This document shows positions 20,003 to 29,531 of a stretch of DNA of 64,000 bases, piece after piece. Under the pieces are notes generated by a model. It had not been told where the DNA came from. It ran no database searches and saw nothing but the letters and a program-made list of their open reading frames with translations. The position numbers and the translations under genes are program-made. The number at the start of each line of letters is the position of its first letter. Within the stretch, counting starts at the first letter, position 1. The stretch comes from Candidatus Methylomirabilota bacterium (lineage in GTDB: Bacteria; Methylomirabilota; Methylomirabilia; Methylomirabilales; Methylomirabilaceae). The DNA is taken from the NCBI GenBank assembly GCA_028870115.1, contig JAGWQH010000025.1, positions 1-64,000 of the forward strand, given 5' to 3'.

Positions 20003-21145
20003 TCATTGGCTCTGTCCGCCTCCGAGGGTCTGGTCGACCGGAGGCGACGACATGTCGGCGTAGATTTCAAGAAAGGTTGAGAGCGTCACAAGCAGTACGG
20101 GCCCCAGGATAAACCCGAGAATGCCGAATACCTGCAGACCGCCAAGCATACCGAAAAACAGAAAGAGCGTCGGGAGATTAGTCCCGCCTGAGATGAGAGC
20201 CGGTTTCAGCACATTGTCGGCGGTACTGACGACCGCCGTCGACCAGGCGAGTAACAACAGACCGCGAATCCAGCCTCCCTCCAGGAACAGATAGATGGCT
20301 GCCGGGATCCAGATCAATCCGGACCCGCCAACCGGCAGCAGCGAGAAGAGGCCGGTTGCCAGCCCGAGAAAAACCGGGTACGGGACGCCGAAGAGCCAAT
20401 ACCCTACTCCTCCGAGAAGGCCTTGCGCCAGGGCCGTGACGATGGTGCCGCGTACGACAGCCGACACAGCCTCGTAGAGGCGTGAAAAAAGCGCCTCGGC
20501 ATGCTTGCGCTCAAGTGGCAAGAGCCTCTGGAGGCTGCGAACGATCGCCTCGCCATCTCTGAGCAGGAAGAAGAGAGTAAAGACGGCGAGAAAGAGATTG
20601 ACCGTGAAGCTCAACAGGTTGATGGCGATCCCCTTCAGATTGTCGACAATGAAACTGCTGACCGCGCTCAAACCGCTCAACAGCAACGCGTTCAGATCGA
20701 AGCCCAGACGCGTGAAGGGCAGGCTCACGCGATCCCAAAGGGCCCGACCGGCCATCACCGCCGGGTGGGACGCGATCCCTGTGAGTCCCTGCTGCCGATA
20801 GACCCGTTCCGCCGCCTGATAGACGCTCACCGCTTCTTGCGCCAGCACCCATCCGCAGAGAATGGCCGGAATCACCACGGCAGCAATGACCGTAATCGTC
20901 AGCAAGAGGGCTGCGAGCCCGGACTTACCATCAAGCCGGTGTAACAGGCGGCGATAAGCCGGTTGAAAGACGACAACCAGAATGACTGCCCAGAAAATCG
21001 GGGACGCAAAAGGAACGATGATGAGGTAGGTCAGATAGAGGAGCAGGAGCAGGGACCCATAGAAGAATACCACGGAGACGCGAGTTCTGTTTCCACTCCA
21101 CCGCGCTAGCATCCCCTCATATTTCTTATCGGCTATTCTCTTCAT
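20003..21145 (-). CDS. AI-2E family transporter (PerM/UPF0118)
   Basis: 380 residues, about eight transmembrane helices. Typical family features are an N-terminal helix pair, the central FLAVFTLFFLLRDGEAI segment, the GVPYPVFLGLATGLFSLLPVGGS region and a long helix near LGGLQVFGILGFILGPV. Members are putative exporters of varied solutes (autoinducer-2 in one case, Na+/H+ in others); the substrate here is unknown. It is last of a minus-strand run with the isoaspartyl peptidase gene, 18 bp apart. The C-terminal tail is acidic and short. Confidence 0.85.
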   Translation of the reverse strand: MKRIADKKYEGMLARWSGNRTRVSVVFFYGSLLLLLYLTYLIIVPFASPIFWAVILVVVFQPAYRRLLHRLDGKSGLAALLLTITVIAAVVIPAILCGWVLAQEAVSVYQAAERVYRQQGLTGIASHPAVMAGRALWDRVSLPFTRLGFDLNALLLSGLSAVSSFIVDNLKGIAINLLSFTVNLFLAVFTLFFLLRDGEAIVRSLQRLLPLERKHAEALFSRLYEAVSAVVRGTIVTALAQGLLGGVGYWLFGVPYPVFLGLATGLFSLLPVGGSGLIWIPAAIYLFLEGGWIRGLLLLAWSTAVVSTADNVLKPALISGGTNLPTLFLFFGMLGGLQVFGILGFILGPVLLVTLSTFLEIYADMSSPPVDQTLGGGQSQ

Positions 21146-21163
21146 CCTCTGCGTCCGTTCGGC

Positions 21164-22057
21164 TCAATCGAAGAGTTCCGGATCGGCATTGTCGTTCCGG
21201 ATGCAGGCGCAGGCCATCTGCGCGGTATTCCTCGCAATGCCGATTCGGCCGTATCGATCCAGCAGGATGATACCGACCTCGGCGCCGGTCCTGGCCGTCA
21301 ATTCACCGACCGCGCGTCTGGCTGCCGCCATCGGCTCTTCGCCCATCTCAAGAAATTCGAGGGCCGTCTTTGCGAGCGCCAGCTTGATGATCGCCTCCCC
21401 ATTGCCGGTGCAACTGACCGCGCCGAGCTGATCGTCGGCATAGGTCCCGCAACCGATCAGCGCGGAGTCGCCCACGCGGCCTGGCGCCTTGAGCGGCAGG
21501 CCGCCCGTCGAGGTGGCTGCGGCCAGGTGGCCCGCCCGGTCGAGGGCAACGGCGCCGACAGTGCCGACACCCTCGGCGTTCCCCCCTCGCAGGGTAGCCC
21601 ATCGGGCGCGCTGTCGCTCCGTGATGAGCGCGTCGGCCCCGCACTCCTTGATCCCAACCGCTGCGGCGAACTGCCGGGCCCCCTCGCCCACAAGCAGGAC
21701 CGGTCCCCCCGCCTCCATCACGGCTCTCGCAAGCGTCACGGGATTGGCGATCCGCCTTACGGCGCCGATGGCTCCGGCTGCCAGATCTCGGCCGTCCATG
21801 ATCGAGGCGTCAAGCTCAATCTCTCCGTCCCGATTCAGGCAGGCGCCACGGCCGGCGTTGAAGGCCGGATCGTCCTCCAGCATCTTGACGGCCTGCTCGA
21901 CGGCCTCTACCGCGGAGCCTCCCGCTGTGAGCGCCTGCCATCCATTCAGCGCGGCCGCTCGAATACCCGCTCGTCGTAACTCAACCAGGTCGGGCGCGAC
22001 CTTTCCTGCGCCACCATGAACGAAGATCACAGGACCGAACGATCTGACGGCCATCAA
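21164..22057 (-). CDS. Isoaspartyl peptidase/L-asparaginase family (Ntn hydrolase)
   Basis: 297 residues. VIFVHGGAGK at the start, then NAGRGACLNRDGEIELDASIMDG, and the autocleavage site GTVGAVALD where the Thr becomes the N-terminal nucleophile of the beta chain (about residue 167). ATSTGG and a GCGTYAD substrate loop follow. The enzyme degrades beta-aspartyl dipeptides or L-asparagine after self-processing. It is in an operon with the M48 protease gene (10 bp upstream) and the AI-2E gene. Confidence 0.88.
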   Translation of the reverse strand: MMAVRSFGPVIFVHGGAGKVAPDLVELRRAGIRAAALNGWQALTAGGSAVEAVEQAVKMLEDDPAFNAGRGACLNRDGEIELDASIMDGRDLAAGAIGAVRRIANPVTLARAVMEAGGPVLLVGEGARQFAAAVGIKECGADALITERQRARWATLRGGNAEGVGTVGAVALDRAGHLAAATSTGGLPLKAPGRVGDSALIGCGTYADDQLGAVSCTGNGEAIIKLALAKTALEFLEMGEEPMAAARRAVGELTARTGAEVGIILLDRYGRIGIARNTAQMACACIRNDNADPELFD

Positions 22058-22067
22058 TTGTACCTCT

Positions 22068-23336
22068 TCACTGCCCCTGTCCCGCTCGGAATGCCTCAGC
22101 CATGGCGATACGCTCCAGAACCGGAGGGTGAGTATACAAGAGCCAGACTATCGCTCGCGGCGGATCGATATCGGCGAGATTCGACCTGGCAAGTTTGACT
22201 TCCGAAGCGATGAAGGCCTCGGGGTTATCGGTGAGACGGAGCGATTCGAGGTCGGCTTCGCGTTCGAAGGACCGTGAAATAGCCACCTGGATCGGTGTCG
22301 TCAGAATGGTGAGAACGAGCAAGAGGAGCAGCAGGAACGGTAACGAGACGGGGTCAGCCGGATGAATAAAACCGAAACGTTCGGAGTCGGCCGCGACATT
22401 GAGAAGACGAGCGATGAGCCACATGGCCGCCAGCGCCGAGACTGCGCTCATAGCTATCCCCTTCCAGATGTGGTGCCGTCTCCAGTGGCCCAGCTCATGC
22501 GCCACGACCAACTCTACCTCCTCAGGGGTGGAACTGGCGATCAGCGTATCGTACAGAACGATGCGTCTCGCGCGGCCAAGCCCCGTGAAGTAGGCGTTGG
22601 TCTTCGTGGTCTTACGGCTGGCATCCATCTCAAGGATCGGCCCTACCGTGAGGCCCGCCCGATCAGTTAACGCACGAATTCGCTCTACCAGCTCTTTATC
22701 CTGTACCGGTCGGAACGTATGAAACAGCGGATCAAGGAGGATCGGCGACAGCTCGGCAAGCAGGCTCATCACCAGGACGACGACAACCCATACCGGCAGA
22801 TACCAACGGACGGGATCCCTTCGGATGAACGTATAGAGCAGAATCAGCAGCGGGAGCAGGATCACTGCATTGATCAGTGTCCCTTTTATGTAATCCCACG
22901 CCCATGCAGCGAACGTCTGACGAGAGAGACCGAATGTGTGCTCGCGCAGGAAATTGCCGTACAGACTGACGGGAAAGATGACCGCATGATACAGCAGAGC
23001 CAGTAAGAGGCCGAAAACCCCGATAGTCAGCCATACACGTCCGCCGGCGACCGAGACGCTGAGATCGCGAATCTTTGCCGATAACGGGCACAAGGTCAGG
23101 AGCCCGAACAGGCCAAAGGTCAACGCTGTTCGCACACCGTACAACAGATATCGTCCGCGTGCGTATACCCGTCCTCTAGCCAACTCCGGGGCGGTAAAAT
23201 ACTGTCGAGCTTTATCGACGAACGATATGTGCAGATCCGAACGCGGAGCGTCGCTCCTAAGCGTCTGCCTGTCGAGTGAGATCGTCGCCCCGACAAGCGC
23301 CAGCAGGAGCATCAGCAGCGACCATTGCGATAACAT
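22068..23336 (-). CDS. M48 family (Ste24/CAAX-like) membrane metalloprotease
   Basis: 422 residues with several transmembrane helices. The zinc site is VVAHELGHW (HExxH), with the downstream SFEREADLESLR Glu supplying the third ligand. The N-terminal region (YFTAPELARGRVYARGR, FGLSRQTFAAWAWD) is as in Ste24-type proteases, including the loop that links membrane helices to the catalytic domain. Acts in the inner membrane, probably in membrane protein quality control. It follows the TPR gene by 30 bp. Confidence 0.88.
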   Translation of the reverse strand: MLSQWSLLMLLLALVGATISLDRQTLRSDAPRSDLHISFVDKARQYFTAPELARGRVYARGRYLLYGVRTALTFGLFGLLTLCPLSAKIRDLSVSVAGGRVWLTIGVFGLLLALLYHAVIFPVSLYGNFLREHTFGLSRQTFAAWAWDYIKGTLINAVILLPLLILLYTFIRRDPVRWYLPVWVVVVLVMSLLAELSPILLDPLFHTFRPVQDKELVERIRALTDRAGLTVGPILEMDASRKTTKTNAYFTGLGRARRIVLYDTLIASSTPEEVELVVAHELGHWRRHHIWKGIAMSAVSALAAMWLIARLLNVAADSERFGFIHPADPVSLPFLLLLLLVLTILTTPIQVAISRSFEREADLESLRLTDNPEAFIASEVKLARSNLADIDPPRAIVWLLYTHPPVLERIAMAEAFRAGQGQ

Positions 23337-23366
23337 GGGTGCGAGCCTCGAGAAGGGGTCAGCCGG

Positions 23367-23852
23367 TCAATTCAACAGACCGAGAACCTTGTGCAGCTCG
23401 ACGCGGGCCGCAGTATAATTCGGCTCAATCTCCAGGGCCTTCTTAAGCTCTTTGACCGCTTCTTCGTACCTCCCCTTCCGCACAAGAACACGGCCCATAT
23501 TCATGTGGGGGTAATGGCGAGGTTCGTACCGCTTGGCTACCATCGCCTTCTCAAGCCACGGGATCGCCTCATCATATTCCCCCTTCTCAATCAGATAAAC
23601 ACCGATGTCGTTGTACGGATTACCGAACTCAGGATCGATCCAGATGGCGGCCTCGCACTCCTTGATCGCCTCGTCAATCTGTCCCTGAAAGCTGTACGCC
23701 CACCCCAGGAAGGTATGCGCCTCAGCCGTCGGGTACAGCTCGATAGACCGCTTATAGGCCGCGATGGCGCCATTCAGATCGCCGCTCGTCTGCAATCGAT
23801 ATCCTTCTTTGAAGTAAAATTCCGCCAGTTCAAGTCGTCCCGGATCAGGCAT
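23367..23852 (-). CDS. TPR-repeat protein
   Basis: 161 residues from the ATG at 23852, preceded by AAGGAG; a start at 23912 would add 20 residues without a ribosome site. About four tetratricopeptide repeats are visible (AEFYFKEGYRLQTSGDLNGA, AHTFLGWAYSFQGQIDEA, YNDIGVYLIEKGEYDEA, NMGRVLVRKGRYEEA). Such proteins are adaptors in complexes. It heads the operon with the M48 protease, so it may help recruit substrates or partners; this is inference. Confidence 0.8.
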   Translation of the reverse strand: MPDPGRLELAEFYFKEGYRLQTSGDLNGAIAAYKRSIELYPTAEAHTFLGWAYSFQGQIDEAIKECEAAIWIDPEFGNPYNDIGVYLIEKGEYDEAIPWLEKAMVAKRYEPRHYPHMNMGRVLVRKGRYEEAVKELKKALEIEPNYTAARVELHKVLGLLN

Positions 23853-23972
23853 GGCGTTCACCGCTCCTTCCCTCAGTCGCAGCCACTGAGAGGACCAGCC
23901 TCGCGCGTTCATTCACGATTTCATTCTACCACGTGAGCAGGTACTGCGGCGTCTTGAAATGAGCCCCTGTGC

Positions 23973-25103
23973 TCAGCCGAGTTTCTTGTGAAAGCGGAGA
24001 ATGCTGGCTGTGATCAGGACAACCCCAATGGCAGCAAGAACCAGCAGATGCGTCCAGAGATACGAGATCCCGATCCCCTTCAGCATGATCCCGCGGATAA
24101 TCTCCACGTAATAAGTGAGCGGGATCACATACGCCACGGTCTTGGCCAGGGGCGGCATCCCCTCGATCGGGAAGAGCACGCCGGAAAGATAGACCGATGG
24201 GACGAAGATAAAATATGCGAGCTGCATGGCCTGCTGCTGGGTCCTGGCAACTGTGGATAACAGGATGCCGAGACCCAGAGTTCCCATAATAAAGAACAGC
24301 GATAGAAAATACAGGAGGACCAGGCTTCCACGAACCGGGATATCGAAGGCCCAGACGCCGAATACGAGGGCGAGTGTCATCTGCGCATAGGCGATCACGA
24401 CATTCGGGACGATTTTCCCGATCATCAACTCCCAGCGGCGCAGCGGGCTGACAATCAGCGCCTCGAGCGTTCCACGCTCACGCTCCCGCACTACCACCAT
24501 GGCGATGATGGTGATGGTGGTTTGCATCAAGATGAAGCTCAGGAGGCCCGGGATGATGAAGATGGCGCTGACGAGATCCGGATTGTACCAGGCCCGGACC
24601 CGGACATCCAGGGGAGTGGGGGGCGGGACCCGGCCGGTGCTCCGCTGGAGCATCTCGGACGCGATCCGTAGCGAGCCGACCTGCCCGATGGCGTTGGCCG
24701 CGTTGATGGCCGATGTCGCGACCATGGGGTCGGAGGCATCCACAATCACCTGGACCTGGGCTACGCGCTGCTGCTTGAGCGCGCGGGCATAGTCTGGCGG
24801 AAGGACGATCCCTACCTTCGCGCTGCCGCTGTCGATGAGATGGGTGATCCGTTCATAGCTTTCCACGTGATAGTCGAGGTTAAAATATTGAGAGTTGGTA
24901 AAGGCATGGAGGAGATCTCGGCTCTCAGGCGTCCGAGATTGATCGAGAACAGCGGTCACCATATGCTTCACGTCGGTATTGATGGCCCACCCGATGATGA
25001 CGAGGATCATCATCGGCATAGAGAGCATCATCCCGACGGTCAGTCGATCGCGCCACATCTGGATGAACTCTTTACGGATCATACCGAACAGGCGCGACCT
25101 CAT
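23973..25103 (-). CDS. ABC-2 type transporter permease
   Basis: 376 residues: one N-terminal transmembrane helix, a large extracytoplasmic domain (about 45-170), then five helices, as in YhhJ/YbhS-type permeases. RERERGTLEALIVSPLRRWELMIGK is the coupling motif typical of this family, and FIFVPSVYLSGVLFPIEGMP the late reentrant segment. Its start overlaps the ATPase gene by 4 bp, and the HlyD gene is just before, so the three form a tripartite-type exporter of unknown substrate. Confidence 0.88.
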   Translation of the reverse strand: MRSRLFGMIRKEFIQMWRDRLTVGMMLSMPMMILVIIGWAINTDVKHMVTAVLDQSRTPESRDLLHAFTNSQYFNLDYHVESYERITHLIDSGSAKVGIVLPPDYARALKQQRVAQVQVIVDASDPMVATSAINAANAIGQVGSLRIASEMLQRSTGRVPPPTPLDVRVRAWYNPDLVSAIFIIPGLLSFILMQTTITIIAMVVVRERERGTLEALIVSPLRRWELMIGKIVPNVVIAYAQMTLALVFGVWAFDIPVRGSLVLLYFLSLFFIMGTLGLGILLSTVARTQQQAMQLAYFIFVPSVYLSGVLFPIEGMPPLAKTVAYVIPLTYYVEIIRGIMLKGIGISYLWTHLLVLAAIGVVLITASILRFHKKLG

Positions 25104-26092
25104 ATTGCGCCTTCGCGCATTCGCTTCAGTTGCGCCCGGAGGGAGCGCCGGTCGGCTAGGCCCACGAAGGAGACAAAGATATCCTCAATCGAGGGAATCG
25201 CCGCCTCAACCCGATTGACCTTCAATCCCTCACCGGTCAGGCGGGTCTCCACGTCGGCGGGTGAAAGGCTCCTATCCTCGGTGACGACGTGAATGGTGTT
25301 CCCGAATCGCACGACCTCTGCCACGCCAGGGAGCGTTTCAAGAAATATCGTGGCCTCCCGCATCGGATCACATTCGATTTCGACGACCTGGCCTTTCAGG
25401 GCATTCGCCTTGATCTCCTCGCGGCTGCCCTGGGCTGTGATCCGACCCTGATAGATAAATCCCAGACTGGCGCAGTGCTCCGCCTCATCCATATAGTGCG
25501 TGGTGGCCACAATGGTAATCCCTTCCTCGGAGAGCCGATAGATCAGATCCCAAAAGTTGCGGCGGGAGACCGGATCAACCCCGGCCGTCGGCTCATCCAG
25601 GAAGAGCAACTCCGGCTTATGGATGATGCTGCACCCCAAAGCCAGGCGTTGCTTCCAGCCGCCCGACAGGTGGGCCGCCAGCGTGCCCTCGCGCCCGGTC
25701 AGGTCGGCCATCTGGACCATCTGCTCGATTCTGGCCCGCTTGATCCCATTAGGGACCGAGTAGAGACTGGCGTAGAAGTCCAGGTTCTCCCGGACGGTGA
25801 GGTCCTCGTACAGGCTGAACCGTTGGGACATATAGCCGATCTTTTCTTTGATCCGCTCCGGCTCCTTCGCAATATCGTGGCCCAGCACATACCCTGACCC
25901 CTCGGTCGGGTCCAGGAGTCCGCAGAGCATCCGGATGGTCGTGGATTTCCCGGCCCCGTTAGGACCAAGGAATCCGTAGATCTCGCCTCGCTTAATTCTT
26001 AAATCTATATGGTCGACGGCGACGATCTTACCGAATCGCTTTGTCAGCCCTTTCGTAATGACGGCGTAGCTGTCGAGGTCAAACTCAGCCAT
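25100..26092 (-). CDS. ABC transporter ATP-binding protein
   Basis: 330 residues from the ATG at 26092, which overlaps the HlyD stop by 8 bp; a longer in-frame start at 26167 lies inside hlyD. Walker A GPNGAGKST, signature LSGGWKQRL, Walker B LLFLDEPTAGVDP and the switch His in ATTHYMDEAEH are all present. A C-terminal extension of ~90 residues (ATIFLETLPGVAEVV) is typical of the YbhF/CcmA-like exporters. It energises the permease encoded next. Confidence 0.92.
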   Translation of the reverse strand: MAEFDLDSYAVITKGLTKRFGKIVAVDHIDLRIKRGEIYGFLGPNGAGKSTTIRMLCGLLDPTEGSGYVLGHDIAKEPERIKEKIGYMSQRFSLYEDLTVRENLDFYASLYSVPNGIKRARIEQMVQMADLTGREGTLAAHLSGGWKQRLALGCSIIHKPELLFLDEPTAGVDPVSRRNFWDLIYRLSEEGITIVATTHYMDEAEHCASLGFIYQGRITAQGSREEIKANALKGQVVEIECDPMREATIFLETLPGVAEVVRFGNTIHVVTEDRSLSPADVETRLTGEGLKVNRVEAAIPSIEDIFVSFVGLADRRSLRAQLKRMREGAI

Positions 26093-27140
26093 TGAGGAGA
26101 CTCCAACGGGCGGGCGGGCGACGGCTGGTTTGTTTTGTCCCTCTGCCTCCCATCTTGATCTCGGCATCGGCCGGCATCCCCGGCTTCAGCAGGCGGTCCC
26201 GGTTGTCCAGGCTGATCTTGACTCCAAAGACCAGGTTGACGCGCTCCTTCTTGGTCTGAACCGTGCGGGGGGTAAATTCGGCTTTCGAGCTGATCTCGAC
26301 CACCTTCCCTTCGAAGCGACGATTCGGAAATGAATCGACGGTGACCGCCGCGGCCTGGCCGATGCTCACCAATCCGATCTCCGACTCCGGGATGTAGACG
26401 CGCAGCCACAGATCATCAGGATCGATGAGAATTACAATAGGGAAACCGGGATTGACGACCTCTCCTTGCTCGGCCCGTTTGGTGAGAACGATTGCGGAGA
26501 GGGGCGCCAGAATGGTACTGTCGCGCAGTCGGACCTTGGCCATTCCAAGCGCCCCCTTCGCCCGATCACGTTCGTGGCGGGCCGCCTCAATGACCTCCGG
26601 TCGAGGTCCTACCCGGATCAATTCGTACCGTTCACGGGCGGCCTTGACCTGACTTGCGGCCACCTCTACCCGGTTTTTGGCGCGGTCCCGCTCCTGTATC
26701 GAAATGGCGCCCTCTTTGAAGAGGTTGTCGAAGCGGTCCCAATCGTCCCGTGCCAGCTTCAGGTTATCGTCGGCCTGCTGCAGATTGGCGCGTGCCTCCT
26801 CGATCTCCTGAAGGCGCGAGCCGGCCAGCAGCTCTTTGAGTTGGGCCTCGGCCTTGGCCAGTGCCGCCTGCGCTTGCGCTACCTCCGCCTCGATCTCCGA
26901 GGTGTCGAGACGAGCAATGACCTGATTGGCCTGAACCTGGTCTCCTTCCTTCACCAGGAGCTGGGCGAGACGGCCAGGCAACTTCGAGCTGACCTCGACC
27001 TCGGTAGCCTCGATCGTCCCGTTCGCCACGAGGTTGTCGCCGTCCCCCTTCTCGCGGACCAGCCTCCAGCCGACGATGAGTACTGCGCCGGCCAGTGCCA
27101 GTGCAACAAGCAACACTATCTTTCGTTTTGGTTCTGTCAC
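26085..27140 (-). CDS. HlyD-family periplasmic adaptor of ABC exporter
   Basis: 351 residues. N-terminal anchor helix (KIVLLVALALAGAVLIVGW), a beta-barrel/lipoyl strand (VEVSSKLPGRLAQLLVKEGD), a long coiled coil of Ala-rich heptads (about 85-205), and the second lipoyl half (LSAIVLTKRAEQGEVVNPG). It links the inner-membrane ABC pump to an outer-membrane channel, which is not encoded here. It is 28 bp downstream of ligA on the same strand, so at least part of its transcription may come through ligA. Confidence 0.9.
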   Translation of the reverse strand: MTEPKRKIVLLVALALAGAVLIVGWRLVREKGDGDNLVANGTIEATEVEVSSKLPGRLAQLLVKEGDQVQANQVIARLDTSEIEAEVAQAQAALAKAEAQLKELLAGSRLQEIEEARANLQQADDNLKLARDDWDRFDNLFKEGAISIQERDRAKNRVEVAASQVKAARERYELIRVGPRPEVIEAARHERDRAKGALGMAKVRLRDSTILAPLSAIVLTKRAEQGEVVNPGFPIVILIDPDDLWLRVYIPESEIGLVSIGQAAAVTVDSFPNRRFEGKVVEISSKAEFTPRTVQTKKERVNLVFGVKISLDNRDRLLKPGMPADAEIKMGGRGTKQTSRRPPARWSLLNG

Positions 27141-27168
27141 ACACCCTCTTACTTTAGTGGGTCCACGC

Positions 27169-29208
27169 TTACTTGAGGTTAAACAGCTTCTTGAAGGCGG
27201 CCTCGTCGAGGGTGGGGACGCCGAGGCGCTTGGCGTCGTCGAACTTGCTGCCGGGATCTTTGCCCACGACGGCGTAATCGGTCTTTGAGCTGACCGACGA
27301 AGTCACGCGGCCGCCGGCCTGCGCGATCAGCTCTTTTGCCTCGTCGCGGGTGAGGGTTTCCAGCCCGCCCGTTAAGACGAACGTTTTGCCCGCCAGAGGG
27401 CGAGGTCCCGCCGTGACCCCTGCTTCCTTCATGCTGACGCCTACGCCTCGCAACTGCTCAATCTGACGGCGGTTCTCCGACTGGCGAAAGTAGAGCGCCA
27501 CACTCTGGGCGATGCGAGAGCCGATGCCGTAGATCTCAGCCAGTTCTTCCTCCGGCGCTTGCTCCAGCCGATCCATCGAGCCGTAATGCTGAGCCAGGAT
27601 CGTGGCGACGTGCTCGCCCACATACCGGATGCCCAGCGCGAACAACAGGCGACTCAACCCGCGTCCCTTGCTCCCCTGGATGGCGTTGTACAGGTTGGTA
27701 GCAGATTTCTGCGCTAACCGTTCAAGCCCTGCCAGCGTGTCCACGTCAAGTCGGTACAGATCGGCGAACTCCCGGACCAGCTTCCGGTCGACAAGCTGCT
27801 CCACCACGGCCTCGCCAAGGTGCTCGATGTCCATGGCCCGGCGCGAGCCGAAGTGTAGCAGCGACTCTTTCAGCCGCGCTAAGCAGGCGGAGTTCACGCA
27901 GCGGCTGACGACCTCGCCCTCTGGCCGGAAGGCCTCGGCGCCACAGACAGGGCATCGGGTGGGAAACCGGAACGGCGTGCTGTGAGACGGCCGCTTGTCC
28001 TGAATCACCCGTAAAATGTGCGGGATCACATCCCCGGCCCGCTCGATCAGGACACTGTCTCCCTCCCGGACATCAAGACGTTCGATCTCATCGGCATTGT
28101 GGAGCGTCGCCCGGCTGATCGTGGCGCCGGCAATCTCTACGGGATCGAGCAGGGCGGTCGGCGTCAGCGCTCCTGTTCGTCCCACGCTGATGTCGATCTT
28201 TCTGATGACACTGGTCGCTTGCCGCGCCGGGAACTTATAGGCAATGGCCCACCTGGGATGGTGGGTGGTCGAGCCGAGCCTGCGCTGCTGTTCGATTGCA
28301 TCGACCTTGACCACGACGCCGTCGCAGTCGCACCCGATCTCGTCACGACCGGCCTCGACCTCAAGGCAGGTCTGGATGGCGCCCTCGATATCGGCGCAGC
28401 GCCGGCGATAGCGCTCCAGCGTGTTTTTGCGGTCGTTGGGATCAAGAAGGAATCCGGACTCAAGCAACTGTTCCATGGTCTGCCAATGGTCTGTGAACGG
28501 ATCCGGCTCTGCATAGCTGACGCCATAGATGAAGATATCGAGGGGACGGCTTACGGTAACTCGCGAGTCTTTCTGGCGGACTGAGCCGGCCGCGGCATTC
28601 CTGGGATTGGCAAACGGCTCTTCGCCTTCCGTCTCCAGCCCCCGATTTAACTTTTCAAACGCTTGACGCCACATGAAGATCTCGCCGCGCACCTCCAAGG
28701 CAGCACACGTAGCTAACGGTCCGTACAGGCGATGGGGGATCCCCCTGACCGTCATCAGGTTTTGCGTCACGTCCTCGCCATATCGACCGTCCCCTCTGGT
28801 AGCTCCCCGCACAAGCCGGCCGTCCTCATACAGCAGGGCTACGCCCAGGCCGTCGACCTTCGGCTCAACCACATAGGTGAACCGCTCGCCAGGGAGCGCC
28901 CTCTTGATACGGGCCTCGAACTCCAGAATTTCATCGGCAGTGTAGGCGTTGTCCAACGAGAGCATCGCCGCCTTGTGCTGCACCGAGGTAAACCCTTCGA
29001 CAGGCTGACCGCCAACACGTTGCGTCGGAGAGTCGGGCGTAATCAGGCCGGGATGTTTTGCTTCAAGCTGTTGCAGACGCTGAAAGAGCTTGTCGAACTC
29101 GGCGTCGGTGATCTCCGGCCGGTCCAGCACATAGTACAGGTATTCGTGGCGGCGAATGAGTCGTCGGAGTTCCTCAGCTTGCGCCCGAAGCGTAGCGATC
29201 TCTGACAT
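27169..29208 (-). CDS. ligA: NAD-dependent DNA ligase LigA
   Basis: 679 residues, full length. Domain Ia at the N-terminus (EYLYYVLDRPEITDAEFD), adenylation site Lys in VVEPKVDGLG (about residue 118), OB fold (VGRTGALTPTALLDPV), a four-Cys zinc finger (CPVCG ... CVNSACLARL), helix-hairpin-helix repeats and a C-terminal BRCT domain (LAGKTFVLTGGLETLTRDEAKEL). It joins nicks in DNA replication and repair. Start at 29208 with a normal ligase N-terminus. Confidence 0.97.
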   Translation of the reverse strand: MSEIATLRAQAEELRRLIRRHEYLYYVLDRPEITDAEFDKLFQRLQQLEAKHPGLITPDSPTQRVGGQPVEGFTSVQHKAAMLSLDNAYTADEILEFEARIKRALPGERFTYVVEPKVDGLGVALLYEDGRLVRGATRGDGRYGEDVTQNLMTVRGIPHRLYGPLATCAALEVRGEIFMWRQAFEKLNRGLETEGEEPFANPRNAAAGSVRQKDSRVTVSRPLDIFIYGVSYAEPDPFTDHWQTMEQLLESGFLLDPNDRKNTLERYRRRCADIEGAIQTCLEVEAGRDEIGCDCDGVVVKVDAIEQQRRLGSTTHHPRWAIAYKFPARQATSVIRKIDISVGRTGALTPTALLDPVEIAGATISRATLHNADEIERLDVREGDSVLIERAGDVIPHILRVIQDKRPSHSTPFRFPTRCPVCGAEAFRPEGEVVSRCVNSACLARLKESLLHFGSRRAMDIEHLGEAVVEQLVDRKLVREFADLYRLDVDTLAGLERLAQKSATNLYNAIQGSKGRGLSRLLFALGIRYVGEHVATILAQHYGSMDRLEQAPEEELAEIYGIGSRIAQSVALYFRQSENRRQIEQLRGVGVSMKEAGVTAGPRPLAGKTFVLTGGLETLTRDEAKELIAQAGGRVTSSVSSKTDYAVVGKDPGSKFDDAKRLGVPTLDEAAFKKLFNLK

Positions 29209-29392
29209 GGTTCTCGATGTGGCATCCAGTATAACTAGTTGTAAATAGAGGGATTAGTAGATCTTATCTTCAGCCTATTGGTAGCAGAATTTGTTTAGTG
29301 AGGCAAGGTAATTCGGCCCTTAAACCCTTGTCGATGTCGGCTGTCTAATTAGGTAAATGTGCTCTGCTCCTCCTACCCTCCCCTCCCTCCGA

Positions 29393-29436
29393 CCGCTAAG
29401 GGATCGATCGTCAGGTCGATCCCTTAGCGGTTTTTT
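29393..29436 (+). terminator. Strong plus-strand terminator without an upstream gene
   Basis: CCGCTAAGGGATCGA (29393-29407) pairs perfectly with TCGATCCCTTAGCGG (29416-29430), followed by TTTTTT. The nearest plus-strand gene upstream ends at 19872; ligA is on the other strand. The terminator must therefore end an unannotated plus-strand transcript starting in about 29210-29390, a small RNA candidate. The rest of the 323-bp gap shows no ORF. Confidence 0.85.
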
Positions 29437-29463
29437 GTTGTTCTTCGGGATCTATTCATCGCC

Positions 29464-29492
29464 TTGACATTTGTACGCTTCTTCTGTAGGGT
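29464..29492 (+). promoter_or_regulatory. Possible promoter of the 93-residue protein gene
   Basis: A perfect TTGACA (29464-29469), 17-bp spacer and a poor -10, TAGGGT (29487-29492). It lies 40 bp before the start at 29532 and just after the strong terminator. Confidence 0.5.
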
Positions 29493-29531
29493 GGCTTTAA
29501 CGCTCAGAGTTATACGGCGTCGGTACGCGCG

